64,000 nt of DNA from Pseudomonas sp. C1C7 (GCF_013359595.1 NZ_JABFMP010000026.1:1-64000), one strand, 5' to 3'. Counted from the first letter of the stretch, positions 53,945-63,914 are shown. Notes: generated by a model from the sequence alone, not told the origin. Translations and numbers: made by a program.

Positions 53945-55058
53945 CGCCGCGCCTACTTCCCCTGACGCCCCGCCGCCCGCCGACCCGACGAAGAAAGGCG
54001 TGAAATGGGTGTTGCTGCTGATCGTCTTGAGCCTTGCCTGGTATCTGCTGGCGGATCGGTTCACGCCCTACACGCAGCAGGCCCGGGTCGGCGCCTTCGT
54101 GATTCCGGTGGCGGCGGAAGTCGCAGGCCGGGTGATCCGCGTCAACGTGCGCAACAACCAGGACGTCAAGGCTGGCGATGTCATCTTCGAGGTCGATCCG
54201 CAGCCGTATCAGATCGCCGTCGACCGGGCCAAGGCCGATCTGGAGTCCACCCGCCGGCAGATCGGCGCGAGCACCGCCGGTATCGCTTCGGCTCAGGCCA
54301 GTTTGCGAGCGGCCCAGGCCAACGAACTCAAGGCGCGGCAGGACAATCAGCGCCTTGAAGGCCTGTATCGCCAGGATCCCGGCACCGTGTCCGTGCGTCT
54401 GCTGGAAGTGTCCCGGGCCAACCGCGAGGCGGCGGTCAGCCAGGTCGCCGCCGCCCGCGCCGAAGTCCAAAGGGCCCGGGAACAGGAAGGCGGCAGCGAG
54501 GAAGACAACGCCCAGTTGCGCAGCGCCGCCACCGCCCTGTCGAAAGCCGAGCTGGATCTGTCCAACACCCAGGTTCGCGCCCGCTCGGCCGGGCTGATCA
54601 CCGACCTGCGCACCGACGTCGGCCAGTTCGCCGCCGCCGGCAACCCGGTGATGACCCTGATCGCGATCCATGACGTGTGGATCAGCGCCGACATGACCGA
54701 GAACAATCTGGGACTGGTCAAACCCGACACGCCGGTGAGGATCGTGCTCGATGCGCTGCCCGGCGAGGTGTTCGTCGGCCGTGTTCGCAGCGTCGGTTAC
54801 GGTGTCAGCGTCGGTCAACCGACCGCCCCCGGCAGCCTGCCCACGGTACAGAACAGCCGCGACTGGTTGCGACCGGCCCAGCGTTTCCCGGTGATCATCG
54901 AGTTTTCACCCGACGCCCTGGCGATGCTGCGCGATAACCGTTCGATCCGCGCCGGGGGCCAGGCGGAAGTCATGGCGTTTCCCAGCGAAGGCAATCTGCT
55001 GAACCCCTTGGGCCGGTTCTTTCTGCGGCTGATGAGCTGGCTGTCGTATGTCTACTGA
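53937..55058 (+). CDS. HlyD/EmrA-type periplasmic adaptor
   Basis: A 373-residue adaptor with one N-terminal membrane helix (GVKWVLLLIVLSLAWYLLA, about residues 21-40). A lipoyl-like half-motif (VNVRNNQDVKAGDVIFEVD) follows, then a long coiled-coil hairpin (residues 95-200) and a beta-barrel. It overlaps the genes on both sides. As with EmrA or AaeA, it should link the inner-membrane DUF2955 protein to the outer-membrane factor. Confidence 0.9.
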   Translation: MTDAAPTSPDAPPPADPTKKGVKWVLLLIVLSLAWYLLADRFTPYTQQARVGAFVIPVAAEVAGRVIRVNVRNNQDVKAGDVIFEVDPQPYQIAVDRAKADLESTRRQIGASTAGIASAQASLRAAQANELKARQDNQRLEGLYRQDPGTVSVRLLEVSRANREAAVSQVAAARAEVQRAREQEGGSEEDNAQLRSAATALSKAELDLSNTQVRARSAGLITDLRTDVGQFAAAGNPVMTLIAIHDVWISADMTENNLGLVKPDTPVRIVLDALPGEVFVGRVRSVGYGVSVGQPTAPGSLPTVQNSRDWLRPAQRFPVIIEFSPDALAMLRDNRSIRAGGQAEVMAFPSEGNLLNPLGRFFLRLMSWLSYVY

Positions 55059-56091
55059 TCCTGCGTTCAGTGGGCATCCGCGTTCGCCCAGGGTACAGCG
55101 CGCCCTGCGCCTGGCCACGGGAACTGCGTTGTGCCTGGCGGCCAGCTTTGGTCTGGCCCTGCCGATCCCCTTTCTGGCGCCGGTGCTGTGCGTGTTGTTG
55201 CTGGCCAGCGTCAATCGCCCGTTGCCATTGAAGGCCACAGTGGCGCTGGCGCTGATTGCGATGTTGACCACGGGCATCGGCCTGCTGCTGATCCCGCTTT
55301 TGCGTTACTTCGCCGTCAGCGGTGTGCTGTTGATCGACCTGTGCCTGTTCGTGGTGTTTCGCTTTGGCCTGCGCGGGGGCAACAACCTGATCGTCACCTT
55401 GCTGGTAATCGGCCTGACGATGATTTCTTCGGCCGGCGTCGCCGACTTCGACCTGGCACTTACGGTCATCCAGGCCCTGGTTGCGGGCTTGCTGTTGGCG
55501 GTCATGTCCGGTGTCGTGAGTCACGGTTTGTACCCCGAGCCGGACAATGCCCCACCCGCGCCTGCTGCACCGCAGATTGCGGCGGACGAAGTCGACCGGG
55601 TGGCCTTGCGTGCCACGCTGATCGTGATGCCGGCCTTCCTGCTGGCGCTGATCAACCCCGCCAGCTACCTGCCCATCGTCCTCAAGGCGGTGAGCCTGGG
55701 GCAACAGAGCTCGACCACCTCGGCGCGCTCCGCCGGGCGTGAGCTGGTGGGTTCGACCCTGCTCGGAGGACTGCTCGCTGTCGGGTTCTGGAATGCGCTG
55801 GGCCTGTTCGTGCACCTGTGGATGTTCTTTCTGTGGATGCTGCTGTTCGCCCTGCTACTAGCACGCAAGCTCTACGGCCTGAGTCCGGGCCGGGTTAGCC
55901 CCGGTTTCTGGCTCAACACGCTGATTACGCTGATCATCCTGCTTGGGCAGTCAGTGCAGGACAGTGCGGCGGGCAAAGACGTGCAGACCGCCTTCGCGGT
56001 GCGCATGGCGCTGTTCATCGCGGTCACCCTGTATGCCTGCTTGATGGTTCATTTGCTGGATCAACGGAAAAACACCAGTTTCAGGATTTAA
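55048..56091 (+). CDS. DUF2955 (aromatic acid exporter/FUSC-like) inner membrane protein
   Basis: A 347-residue protein with ten predicted helices in two sets around a soluble loop near residues 165-190. The first half (RALRLATGTALCLAASFGLAL) matches the DUF2955 family, related to FUSC/AaeB-type exporters. Overlap with the adaptor gene and the presence of an outer-membrane factor define a PET-type tripartite efflux system. Substrates of AaeB relatives are hydroxylated aromatic acids, but this cannot be read from the sequence. Confidence 0.85.
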   Translation: MSTDPAFSGHPRSPRVQRALRLATGTALCLAASFGLALPIPFLAPVLCVLLLASVNRPLPLKATVALALIAMLTTGIGLLLIPLLRYFAVSGVLLIDLCLFVVFRFGLRGGNNLIVTLLVIGLTMISSAGVADFDLALTVIQALVAGLLLAVMSGVVSHGLYPEPDNAPPAPAAPQIAADEVDRVALRATLIVMPAFLLALINPASYLPIVLKAVSLGQQSSTTSARSAGRELVGSTLLGGLLAVGFWNALGLFVHLWMFFLWMLLFALLLARKLYGLSPGRVSPGFWLNTLITLIILLGQSVQDSAAGKDVQTAFAVRMALFIAVTLYACLMVHLLDQRKNTSFRI

Positions 56092-56102
56092 GCAATTTCT
56101 TA

Positions 56103-56118
56103 ATGTCCGTGCGGACAT
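56103..56118. terminator. Short palindrome between convergent genes
   Basis: ATGTCCG (56103-56109) is perfectly complementary to CGGACAT (56112-56118). It lies in the 47-bp gap between the efflux operon and the 1216-residue gene, at the inferred edge of the acquired cluster. There is no T tract on the plus strand. Confidence 0.4.
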
Positions 56119-56138
56119 GGAACAACCCGACTTGTCCA

Positions 56139-59100
56139 TCAATCCAGCGTTGCCCAATCGATGCCTTTTTCCAGTTCGAATCGACAGACAGGCCCAATCA
56201 TCGACATCTGCCTCTGGATGGCCTGCTCAGCGGCCGCGGTATGCCCCCAAGGAACCGTGTCCAGATCCCGAAGCAGCCCCCCCAACGTTTCCTGATCAAG
56301 GCGATCACCGAGGCGTGCAACTAAAAAGTGTTTCGCGCGGCGAAATCGAAATCCGGTGCCGATCAGTTGCGAAGCCAAGGGCGATGCGCCAGTGCCCGCT
56401 ACGGCAATTTCCGGCGTATGCCGCACGATCATCCCCGACATACCCGATAGCGTTGATGATCCTGCCGTCACGACTTTCCGCAGGTCATCCGCCAAGTCCG
56501 AGCGTTTGAACAGGCAAGCCGCGATCAGGTCATCGCCAACATTGAAGACAGCCCGTCCGGCAAGTTCCGAAAGCGCCTCTTTTGGCCAGTTGGCCGCCAG
56601 GAAAAGGCTGGCCTGACGGAGCAACTCATAGCGTTCGGACCACAACCTATCGTCCTCTGCCTCCTCGTTCAGCCAGTGCGCATATCCGTCAATCAAGCCT
56701 CGGCAATAATCGAATCCCCTACGCAGGCAACGCAAGAACAGACCACGAACGGTTCGGCTCTGCGCTATCGCGGCGACCGTCGACGACATCGGCAGGGCGT
56801 GCAAGGCGACGTACTGCGAAGCGTCCTCTAGCACCGCTCGATGCCGTACCAGTGTGGTGAGTATCGCCTTCCATTCCGACCCGTGAAAACGTTCAGCGAA
56901 ACCGTCAACGGCTTCGTTCGCGACATATGAAAAATCATAGGAGGCGTCGAATAGCAGGCGCGTAACCACCACAAAGTGCTTGAGATCCTCATAATCCCAA
57001 GGTTCCGACCCTTGCGCATTGAGGCGGATGAACAGTGTCCAGGTACCCATCACCTGCTCACGCCGAATCGTCAGTTCTGGGAACATCCAGGTGCGCAATC
57101 GATCCAGGAATACCTCAAACGCCAAGATCCGAGCAATTTCGCGTCCTGGGCAATCAGGCGGTTCTGTCCACTCTACCGAGACCTGCCGCGGCGTGAACAC
57201 GTAGCTCGCCTTGTGCGTTCCCATTGGAATCTGGATCTCGAGCAACTCCCGCTCAAAACGCAGTACCTTTGTCGAACGACTACTAAAGGTCGAACAGAAG
57301 CGTTCGAGCGCTTGTACGCGTCGGGGTAGGTACAACGTGTCAAGCTGCAGCCCCGCCAGCGAGTATTGGTGCAGGAGATTGTGTAGAACGTGCGCATTCT
57401 CATACCGCCCCGGTGTCTCGCGAGAAACCGCAATGGCGTCAAATTCGAATCGCCAGTTGCGATCTTTAATTTCGAATGAATCCGGGATCGCTTCATCAGT
57501 CCACTGGCGGAGCCAGATTTGAAAGCACTGAAGCACGGCGGCATCGCGCTCAGAGAGCGATCCCATGCACAGAAATTCGATCCACCCTTGCATCACCATG
57601 AGGTAACGACGGTAACTGGTCACGTCACCCTCTTCCACCGTGCGCCCCAGTAGCCCTTTCGACGAGGCGTCGTAAGTTTCGATTAGCGAACCTCTGATCT
57701 GCTCGGCGACGTGAATTAGGGATGTCTCGTACAGCGCGCCCCGGAGCGTCAAATAGGCATCGTTGAGTTGCTGAGTAAGCCGTTCCGTTGCATCCCCACC
57801 CGACACAATGCCTCTAAACGACGCTACTGACTGCCGAAATGCATCCGCCGATTCAAGGATTGCTGGGTTTTTGAGAGCCTGACGCTTAAGCAGGATCCCA
57901 CTTGAGATCGACAACTCCAATGAACGGATGGATACCATCGCATCGACACACAAGCCATCTTCAAGATCGTGCGCCAACGCGTCGAGGTAGGAGACGGTCT
58001 CGCCAAGTTCATAAACCGGCAGTCGCGTACATTCCATCCTGATGAAGGTAACGCTCTCGAGTATCAACACAGCGTTGTCGCGTCGACACGCCATTAGTTG
58101 CACGGCGGCTGAATCGAGTAGGCGACGCAACGTTTGCGGCGGTACCCAGGACATCGCCGCCTCACAATCGAGGAGTGCCATGACGATTCGAAGGTCGCCA
58201 CTCGCGGACAATGTGCAGGTCATCGGCGACAACGCCGCAAGATTAGGCAGTCCGCGCTGTGGCAGTTCCTGTGACACTCGAACGGCACATTTGTAGAGGT
58301 TCGCAAATTCAGTCAGCGCGTAGCATTCGTCTGCATATCCCACATTTCGTGACCGCCAGATTGCCGCGAGCAGAGAGGGTGACTCCACTATGCCGTTAGC
58401 AAGCTGTATCCACCTCGTCGACATCGGTTGTTCGGTGCGTGCGAGCAGCCGGTCCTTGGCTTCTCTAGCGATCGGCAGGCGACGCAACTCGGAAAGAAGA
58501 TCGACACAGCCTTGCTCCAGCGAGCCATCAGATACCAGCACTTCATCGGTGAATACAAGCGCGCAGTCATCGGGTAACACAAGCTCTCGGCGAAGTTCGC
58601 TCTGAATAGATCGCAGCATCGTGGAGTCGCCGAGAATGCACGTGCCACGGTCAAATACAACGCAGTCTGCTCCGGTCGGCATGCATCGCGTGTCCATGCG
58701 CACACAGGTAATTGCCTGCTGGCGGAACATGATACCCGCGTGTTCCTCCGCACTGCCTTCATCAACTATCACCACCGCCACAGTGGCCTGCTCCCACGCG
58801 TTGAGCGCAAGATACCGGCGCCAAGCGCCCATGAGATCCGGTGCCACTAATGCTCGGCCCGAGGATCGGGCGCCGAGCATCAACAAACCAGCTTCCACTG
58901 CCTCGTAGCGCCCGATCAACGTTTCACGGCACGCATTGGTCAACACATAACGGTCGCGAAAGGCTTCGTCCTGAGACGCAGGCCGCACCTGTAGTAGGTG
59001 CAACCTTAGGACCGTCGTCGCGCGCAGATGGCATCCCCGCCAGAGCCTGAGGTCGGAGCACGCCGGACGCAAGGCCAGGGTCGTCGCCTGCGGGCCGGTA

Positions 59101-59789
59101 TTCTGAGCGCTGGAGAAACCGAAGCCAAGCGTATGTGCTACGTTCATCAATTGCAGGTTTCTCGGCATGACGGTAGTCACGGACACAAATCCAAGTGTCG
59201 TCTCAATGCCCCATTCGCAATCGATCGCTACGAAGTCGAACGTTTGCATCAGCTCGTTGCACACCGCCTCCATGTGATCAAGAACGGCCGTGTCCAGATA
59301 TGGCGAATGACCGTGGTCGACATCGTCGCAGACATCGATCTCCAGCAAAGGCTGCACGAAGCATGGAATGGCCTCGACATTGTCGTAATACCCCGACAGG
59401 GCCAACTGGCGTCGTGCATGTTCGGTTGACCCACTCATGGCCACAGCGGCAATGCTTTTTATCAGCTCCTGTGCCCCGTGACATATCAGGCTTTCGTAGC
59501 CGCCGGCATTGACGTGATCCGTCAAGTCCTCGTTACCAGCACTTCGCACGATCCAGGGTGCGGGACCACAAACCTCCTCCACACTTTGCACCAGCCGCGG
59601 AAAAGTTTTGTTCAACTCGGCTGCATAGATCGATACCGCGTCATCCCTCTGTACCAGGCCACCCGCCACTGTCAACAATGGGGCGATCGGAAAGATGGGC
59701 AGGACAAGGTTCGCCAGGGACTCGATCTTGCGAATATGCAGCAGTCGTTCCACCTTGGGTCCATAGAGCTGTTCTTCGTTAGTAGTCAT
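56139..59789 (-). CDS. Large PEP-synthase-like protein with unassigned C-terminus
   Basis: A 1216-residue protein not matching any family over its full length. Residues 75-270 resemble the ATP-grasp domain of PEP synthase / pyruvate phosphate dikinase: VRSAGNED at 81-88, AIDCEWGIE at 188-196 and HLLQVRP at 264-270, with an extra insertion between the latter two. Residues 300-390 resemble the swivelling phosphohistidine domain, with EEHAGIM (His350) in place of the usual TSHAAI. The PEP/pyruvate TIM barrel is not recognisable; some 820 residues remain unassigned. I infer ATP-dependent phosphoryl transfer to an unknown acceptor. No ribosome binding site is obvious. It ends the cluster, 78 bases after the exporter gene. 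Confidence 0.7.
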   Translation of the reverse strand: MTTNEEQLYGPKVERLLHIRKIESLANLVLPIFPIAPLLTVAGGLVQRDDAVSIYAAELNKTFPRLVQSVEEVCGPAPWIVRSAGNEDLTDHVNAGGYESLICHGAQELIKSIAAVAMSGSTEHARRQLALSGYYDNVEAIPCFVQPLLEIDVCDDVDHGHSPYLDTAVLDHMEAVCNELMQTFDFVAIDCEWGIETTLGFVSVTTVMPRNLQLMNVAHTLGFGFSSAQNTGPQATTLALRPACSDLRLWRGCHLRATTVLRLHLLQVRPASQDEAFRDRYVLTNACRETLIGRYEAVEAGLLMLGARSSGRALVAPDLMGAWRRYLALNAWEQATVAVVIVDEGSAEEHAGIMFRQQAITCVRMDTRCMPTGADCVVFDRGTCILGDSTMLRSIQSELRRELVLPDDCALVFTDEVLVSDGSLEQGCVDLLSELRRLPIAREAKDRLLARTEQPMSTRWIQLANGIVESPSLLAAIWRSRNVGYADECYALTEFANLYKCAVRVSQELPQRGLPNLAALSPMTCTLSASGDLRIVMALLDCEAAMSWVPPQTLRRLLDSAAVQLMACRRDNAVLILESVTFIRMECTRLPVYELGETVSYLDALAHDLEDGLCVDAMVSIRSLELSISSGILLKRQALKNPAILESADAFRQSVASFRGIVSGGDATERLTQQLNDAYLTLRGALYETSLIHVAEQIRGSLIETYDASSKGLLGRTVEEGDVTSYRRYLMVMQGWIEFLCMGSLSERDAAVLQCFQIWLRQWTDEAIPDSFEIKDRNWRFEFDAIAVSRETPGRYENAHVLHNLLHQYSLAGLQLDTLYLPRRVQALERFCSTFSSRSTKVLRFERELLEIQIPMGTHKASYVFTPRQVSVEWTEPPDCPGREIARILAFEVFLDRLRTWMFPELTIRREQVMGTWTLFIRLNAQGSEPWDYEDLKHFVVVTRLLFDASYDFSYVANEAVDGFAERFHGSEWKAILTTLVRHRAVLEDASQYVALHALPMSSTVAAIAQSRTVRGLFLRCLRRGFDYCRGLIDGYAHWLNEEAEDDRLWSERYELLRQASLFLAANWPKEALSELAGRAVFNVGDDLIAACLFKRSDLADDLRKVVTAGSSTLSGMSGMIVRHTPEIAVAGTGASPLASQLIGTGFRFRRAKHFLVARLGDRLDQETLGGLLRDLDTVPWGHTAAAEQAIQRQMSMIGPVCRFELEKGIDWATLD

Positions 59790-59867
59790 GGTTTAGCACG
59801 CAGGATTTGATGAATGGGGTGGTACAGCGTGGAAATGGGCTGAACGCGTTCAAAAAGCCGCGCACTT

Positions 59868-61700
59868 TCATTTGGGGTCACCCAGGAATCCGCTGCTCTG
59901 GTGAGCCCACAACCTCGCGTAAAGACCTCCTTGCGAAAGCAGAGTCGTATGGTCGCCCTGTTCGACGACACGCCCCTCATCAAGCACGATCAAACGGTCC
60001 ATCGCCGCGATTGTGGACAGCCGGTGTGCAATCGCGATCACAGTCTTTCCTTCCATTAACCGGTAAAGGCTTTGCTGGATTACGGCTTCGACTTCGGAAT
60101 CAAGTGCACTGGTGGCCTCGTCAAGCAGCAAGATCGGTGCGTCCTTCAGCATCACCCTCGCAATGGCAATACGCTGACGCTGTCCGCCCGAGAGCTTGAC
60201 ACCGCGCTCACCGACATGCGCCTCGTAACCGCATCGCTTACTTGCATCGCCGAGATTGCGGATAAAAATGTGAGCCTCTGCGCGCCGGGCCGCCGCCTCA
60301 ATCTGTGCCGACGTCGCATCGGGTCTGCCGTAAGAAATATTGTCGGAAACCGACCGATGCAGCAGCGAGACGTCCTGCGTGACTATGCCGATTTGGCTGC
60401 GCAACGAATCCTGCGTAACGTTTGCGACGTTCTGCCCATCGATCAGGATGCGACCGTTTTCTAGATCATGGAAGCGCAGCAGCAAGTTCAATAACGTAGA
60501 CTTGCCAGCCCCCGATCGACCAACCAGACCAATCTTTTCACCAGGCATGACCTTGAGGTCCAGATCGTCGATCACGCGTCGACCATTCTCAGCGTAGCGG
60601 AAACTCACTCGTTCAAAGCATACCTCTCCACACGTTGCTATAAGCTCGACGGAGTCAGGTGCATCGAGAACGGCAGGTGGAATCGACAGTGTCTTCATGC
60701 CGTCCTGCACTGTGCCAACGTTCTCGAATAGGCTGGTCATCTCCCACATAAGCCATTGCGACATGGACTGCAGGCGCAACGCCATTGCGGTGCCAGCGGC
60801 AACGGCGCCCACACCTACCACACCTTGCGACCATAACCATAACGCGGTTCCTGTCGTGCCAATCATCAGCCCTATGCTAAGGAGATGGTTGACAATCTCA
60901 AAGGCACTCACTAGCCGCATCTCGCCGTAACCAGTGCGCATGAATTCGCACATCGCCTCTTGCGCGAACCCTGCCTCACGCTGCGTGTGCGAGAACAGTT
61001 TGACTGTGGCGATGTTGGTATAGGCATCGGTCACGCGTCCAATCAATAGCGTGCGCGCGTCAGCCTGCTCCTTACCGAACTTACCAAGGCGAGGCACGAA
61101 ATAGCACAACACAGCAACGAAGAGGATGAGCCACACCAAGAAAGGCCAAATCAATTGCACGTCAAGCACGCTAACCAGGATGACCATAGTCGTTACGTAT
61201 ACACTCATAGCGACCAAAACGTCCGCCAGTACGAAAATGGTTTCACGCACTGCAAGTGAAGTTTGCATTACCTTGGCGGTAAGACGACCTGCGAATTCAT
61301 CCTGATAGAAGGATATGCTTTGCCCCAACATTAGCCTGTGGAAGTTCCACCGCAGCCGCATGGGTAAGTTCACCGTGAGTGTCTGATGTTTGACAACGGT
61401 CTGAAGTGCTACGACTGCGATGCTGGCCACCATAACCGCTACTAGCCATAGTAATGTTTCACCCCGCTCGGCCCACAGGCGCGATGGCACCTGGAGGCTG
61501 AGCCAGTCGACGATGCGTCCGAACATAGCAATCAGCAGTACATCTAACGCCGACATTATCATTGTGAGTACTGCCATAGCGGCGATCTTGCCGCGTACAC
61601 CTTGCGTGCAAGCCCATAGAAAGGCGAAGAATCCCCGGGGTGGCGGTGATGGCTCAGTAGCAGGGAATGGGTAGAGTAATTTTTCAAAAAAACCGAGCAA
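59868..61700 (-). CDS. ABC exporter, fused permease and ATPase
   Basis: A 610-residue MsbA-type half-transporter. Six membrane helices occupy residues 35-320. The ATPase has Walker A GLVGRSGAGKST (about residue 385), signature LSGGQRQR and Walker B ILLLDEATSALD. The only start giving the family's N-terminus (LGFFEKLLYPFP) is TTG, preceded by GTGAGG. It probably exports the product of the surrounding biosynthetic genes; toxin and aminoglycoside loci often carry such an exporter for self-protection. It lies 107 bases after the aminotransferase gene in the same direction. Confidence 0.9.
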   Translation of the reverse strand: MLGFFEKLLYPFPATEPSPPPRGFFAFLWACTQGVRGKIAAMAVLTMIMSALDVLLIAMFGRIVDWLSLQVPSRLWAERGETLLWLVAVMVASIAVVALQTVVKHQTLTVNLPMRLRWNFHRLMLGQSISFYQDEFAGRLTAKVMQTSLAVRETIFVLADVLVAMSVYVTTMVILVSVLDVQLIWPFLVWLILFVAVLCYFVPRLGKFGKEQADARTLLIGRVTDAYTNIATVKLFSHTQREAGFAQEAMCEFMRTGYGEMRLVSAFEIVNHLLSIGLMIGTTGTALWLWSQGVVGVGAVAAGTAMALRLQSMSQWLMWEMTSLFENVGTVQDGMKTLSIPPAVLDAPDSVELIATCGEVCFERVSFRYAENGRRVIDDLDLKVMPGEKIGLVGRSGAGKSTLLNLLLRFHDLENGRILIDGQNVANVTQDSLRSQIGIVTQDVSLLHRSVSDNISYGRPDATSAQIEAAARRAEAHIFIRNLGDASKRCGYEAHVGERGVKLSGGQRQRIAIARVMLKDAPILLLDEATSALDSEVEAVIQQSLYRLMEGKTVIAIAHRLSTIAAMDRLIVLDEGRVVEQGDHTTLLSQGGLYARLWAHQSSGFLGDPK

Positions 61701-61807
61701 AATATAGCCTCACTGACGGTCCACGACTGATGCCAAACTTCCGACCGAATGGCGGCCATTGCTGTGGCACAGAGGACAATGCAATAAATGCGTTGCTACG
61801 CGTCCGC

Positions 61808-63085
61808 TCAAGTACGCGGGTTGTTGCCTATCAACCTGGCTACCTTTTCGAAGGCAGCAGCCACATGTTCTATCGCGTTCGTATTGGCCAACAGCATGCG
61901 ATGAGGTAAAGCGATGCAGGACTTGGAAAACTCTTGCGCTATGGGCAACTGATAACGGGATGGATCGACCGCATCGGTGAATGCCTTTCCCAGTCCGAAC
62001 CGGTTTCGCGAGAAGGGCTTATAGAGTCGATTCTGGTTAAGCGCGCTGTACATCGCCTTACATGGCAACCTAATTTCCGCAGACAGCGCCGCGGCGAACT
62101 GCTCAGAGCCTTGTGCCTCGACAATCCATTGTGGCAATCGCACCACATAGGTGTAATACGATCGTTCCGTGGTGCGAGGGGCAGTAGCTTGTGGCAGGAA
62201 ACCAAGAGAATCCAGGAAGCTGTCCAGAACTGCGGCATTACAACGCCTATGCGCCAATTGCTCGTCCAACGCCTCCAGTTGCGCCACCAAAATGGCGGCA
62301 TGAAATTCCGAGAGACAATGGTTACTGCCCATGATCTCTGCACTCTCGACCAACGCCATCTCATCCATTCCAGGCGGTTTCGCCGAAATCGTTCGTCCGT
62401 CGGCCCGCAGATGTGCTAGACGGCGAGCGAGGATCACATCATCAGTAATCACCGCCCCACCCTCTCCACTCGTTAGCAGCTTGCTATGCTGCATCGAAAA
62501 GGTACCTGCCGCTCCGAAGCAACCAACATGACGTCCGGAATACCGGGCGCCATGTGCCTGAGCGCAATCTTCAATCAACGGAATGGAGTGCGCTTGGGCG
62601 ATACCCACCAGGCGATCCAGATCTGCGACTGCTGATCCTAGATGAACCACAGTGATTGCGCGTGTACGCGATGTGATTGCGCGCTCTAGTGCCACTGGAT
62701 CAAGGCACCCAGAATCGGGCTCTACATCGGTCAGGACCGGGATAGCATTGATTCCAAGTACTGCGGACGCTGATGCGACCCAGCTGACGCCTGGCACAAT
62801 CACCTCGTCATACGCGCCAACCTCGCAAGCCTCCAACGCCATGCTCAAACTGGCGGTGCCAGTCGAGGTTGGAACGCAATATCCGGCGCCAGTGTAATCG
62901 GCAAACGCCTTTCCGAAACGCTCCTCCCAGGACGGCTGACCACGATATTGACCACTGATGGACCACCGGTGGCTACCTAGCACGGCATTGATATTGCGCC
63001 TGGTGTTTTCAGTGCACTGGGGCCAATTGGGCCAATTCCCGTCGTGGACCGTAGCCCCACCGTAAATCGCTAGTTTTTCCAACAT
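61808..63085 (-). CDS. DegT/DnrJ/EryC1/StrS aminotransferase
   Basis: A 425-residue PLP enzyme of the sugar/cyclitol aminotransferase group. The PLP-binding Lys is in FSMQHSKLLTSGEGG (about residues 181-195), with the preceding IEDCAQAHGA motif. The N-terminal pattern (NWPNWPQ, RWSISGQYRG, then FADYTGAGYCVPTSTGTASL) and the late GSNHCLSEFHAAIL strongly recall 2-deoxy-scyllo-inosose and scyllo-inosose aminotransferases of aminoglycoside pathways, and less AHBA synthases. This comparison is from memory. GGAGG five bases before MLEKLAIYG fixes the start; a TTG five codons upstream is also open. The product should be an amino-sugar or aminocyclitol. Confidence 0.87.
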   Translation of the reverse strand: MLEKLAIYGGATVHDGNWPNWPQCTENTRRNINAVLGSHRWSISGQYRGQPSWEERFGKAFADYTGAGYCVPTSTGTASLSMALEACEVGAYDEVIVPGVSWVASASAVLGINAIPVLTDVEPDSGCLDPVALERAITSRTRAITVVHLGSAVADLDRLVGIAQAHSIPLIEDCAQAHGARYSGRHVGCFGAAGTFSMQHSKLLTSGEGGAVITDDVILARRLAHLRADGRTISAKPPGMDEMALVESAEIMGSNHCLSEFHAAILVAQLEALDEQLAHRRCNAAVLDSFLDSLGFLPQATAPRTTERSYYTYVVRLPQWIVEAQGSEQFAAALSAEIRLPCKAMYSALNQNRLYKPFSRNRFGLGKAFTDAVDPSRYQLPIAQEFSKSCIALPHRMLLANTNAIEHVAAAFEKVARLIGNNPRT

Positions 63086-63182
63086 AGATACCTCCATCAA
63101 TCAGGACCAATTCAGCCTGTCCCAGAAAGCCACTGGATGATGCCAGCGGTTGTTCCGGATCAGTTCTTTCGCTAGAACGGAT

Positions 63183-63914
63183 TCAATTTGTGCGACGCCA
63201 TAGGCGCTCCGCATATCTTGTTGTGCCGGTGCCGACACGGCTGGCATGTAGCAACATCTCAGCAACGATGGATGCACTGGTCTGTGAACGGTAGCCCCAC
63301 ATGTCCTCGTACTTGCTTCTCAAAACAGGTTCGATATCAGCCGTAATGGCAGGCGTTAGACCTTGAACAGCAAGCTGTCTTTCGAGCTCGAGGAGCGGCA
63401 AGCTTGCGCTGTAGGGAACATCCTCGTAGTAAAGGACTTCGACGTGATGCAACGCATCTGCGGCAATTCGTACAATCTGATGATCGACATGTCCGCCAAG
63501 ACCGCACGGAGCAAGCACAACTTGAGGCTCCCGAAACGCCACGGCGTTAAGAATCAGATTCACAACGTCGCCAGTCCTCGGATCATCGTTTGCTACCATG
63601 CTGAGTTCCGTCGCTTCGTCATATCCCATAACAAAGCTGTCCGGACAGGACAGTCTTTCGTAATCCATCCGCCGGCGGGCACAATAAGCACGATCCTCCC
63701 TCTCCCGATCTGTCGATATCGCCTCAGTGGATTTATCGCGCGAAGCCCAAGGTAGTGCCCATCCACTGAGGCTAAAGACGGTCATGAGACGGAGATCCGC
63801 TTGCATGGAAAGCCGCGCGACGATTCCACCTATGGAGTAAGCAACATCATCTGCGTGCGGTGATAGCAGCAAGATTCTCCTGCCCATCATCGACTCCGGA
63901 AATGGCAAGATCAT
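63183..63914 (-). CDS. PIG-L family deacetylase
   Basis: A 243-residue zinc deacetylase of the LmbE/PIG-L fold. The zinc motif is SPHADDVAYSIGG (about residues 18-30, variant of HPDDE), and the second ligand is in GGHVDHQIVRIA. Members remove acetyl groups from N-acetylglucosamine-type or related substrates in mycothiol, GPI and aminoglycoside pathways. The start overlaps the preceding stop as ATGA and is preceded by AAGGAGG. In this cluster it may unmask an amine generated or carried through biosynthesis in acetylated form. The next gene starts about 97 bases downstream. Confidence 0.87.
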   Translation of the reverse strand: MILPFPESMMGRRILLLSPHADDVAYSIGGIVARLSMQADLRLMTVFSLSGWALPWASRDKSTEAISTDREREDRAYCARRRMDYERLSCPDSFVMGYDEATELSMVANDDPRTGDVVNLILNAVAFREPQVVLAPCGLGGHVDHQIVRIAADALHHVEVLYYEDVPYSASLPLLELERQLAVQGLTPAITADIEPVLRSKYEDMWGYRSQTSASIVAEMLLHASRVGTGTTRYAERLWRRTN

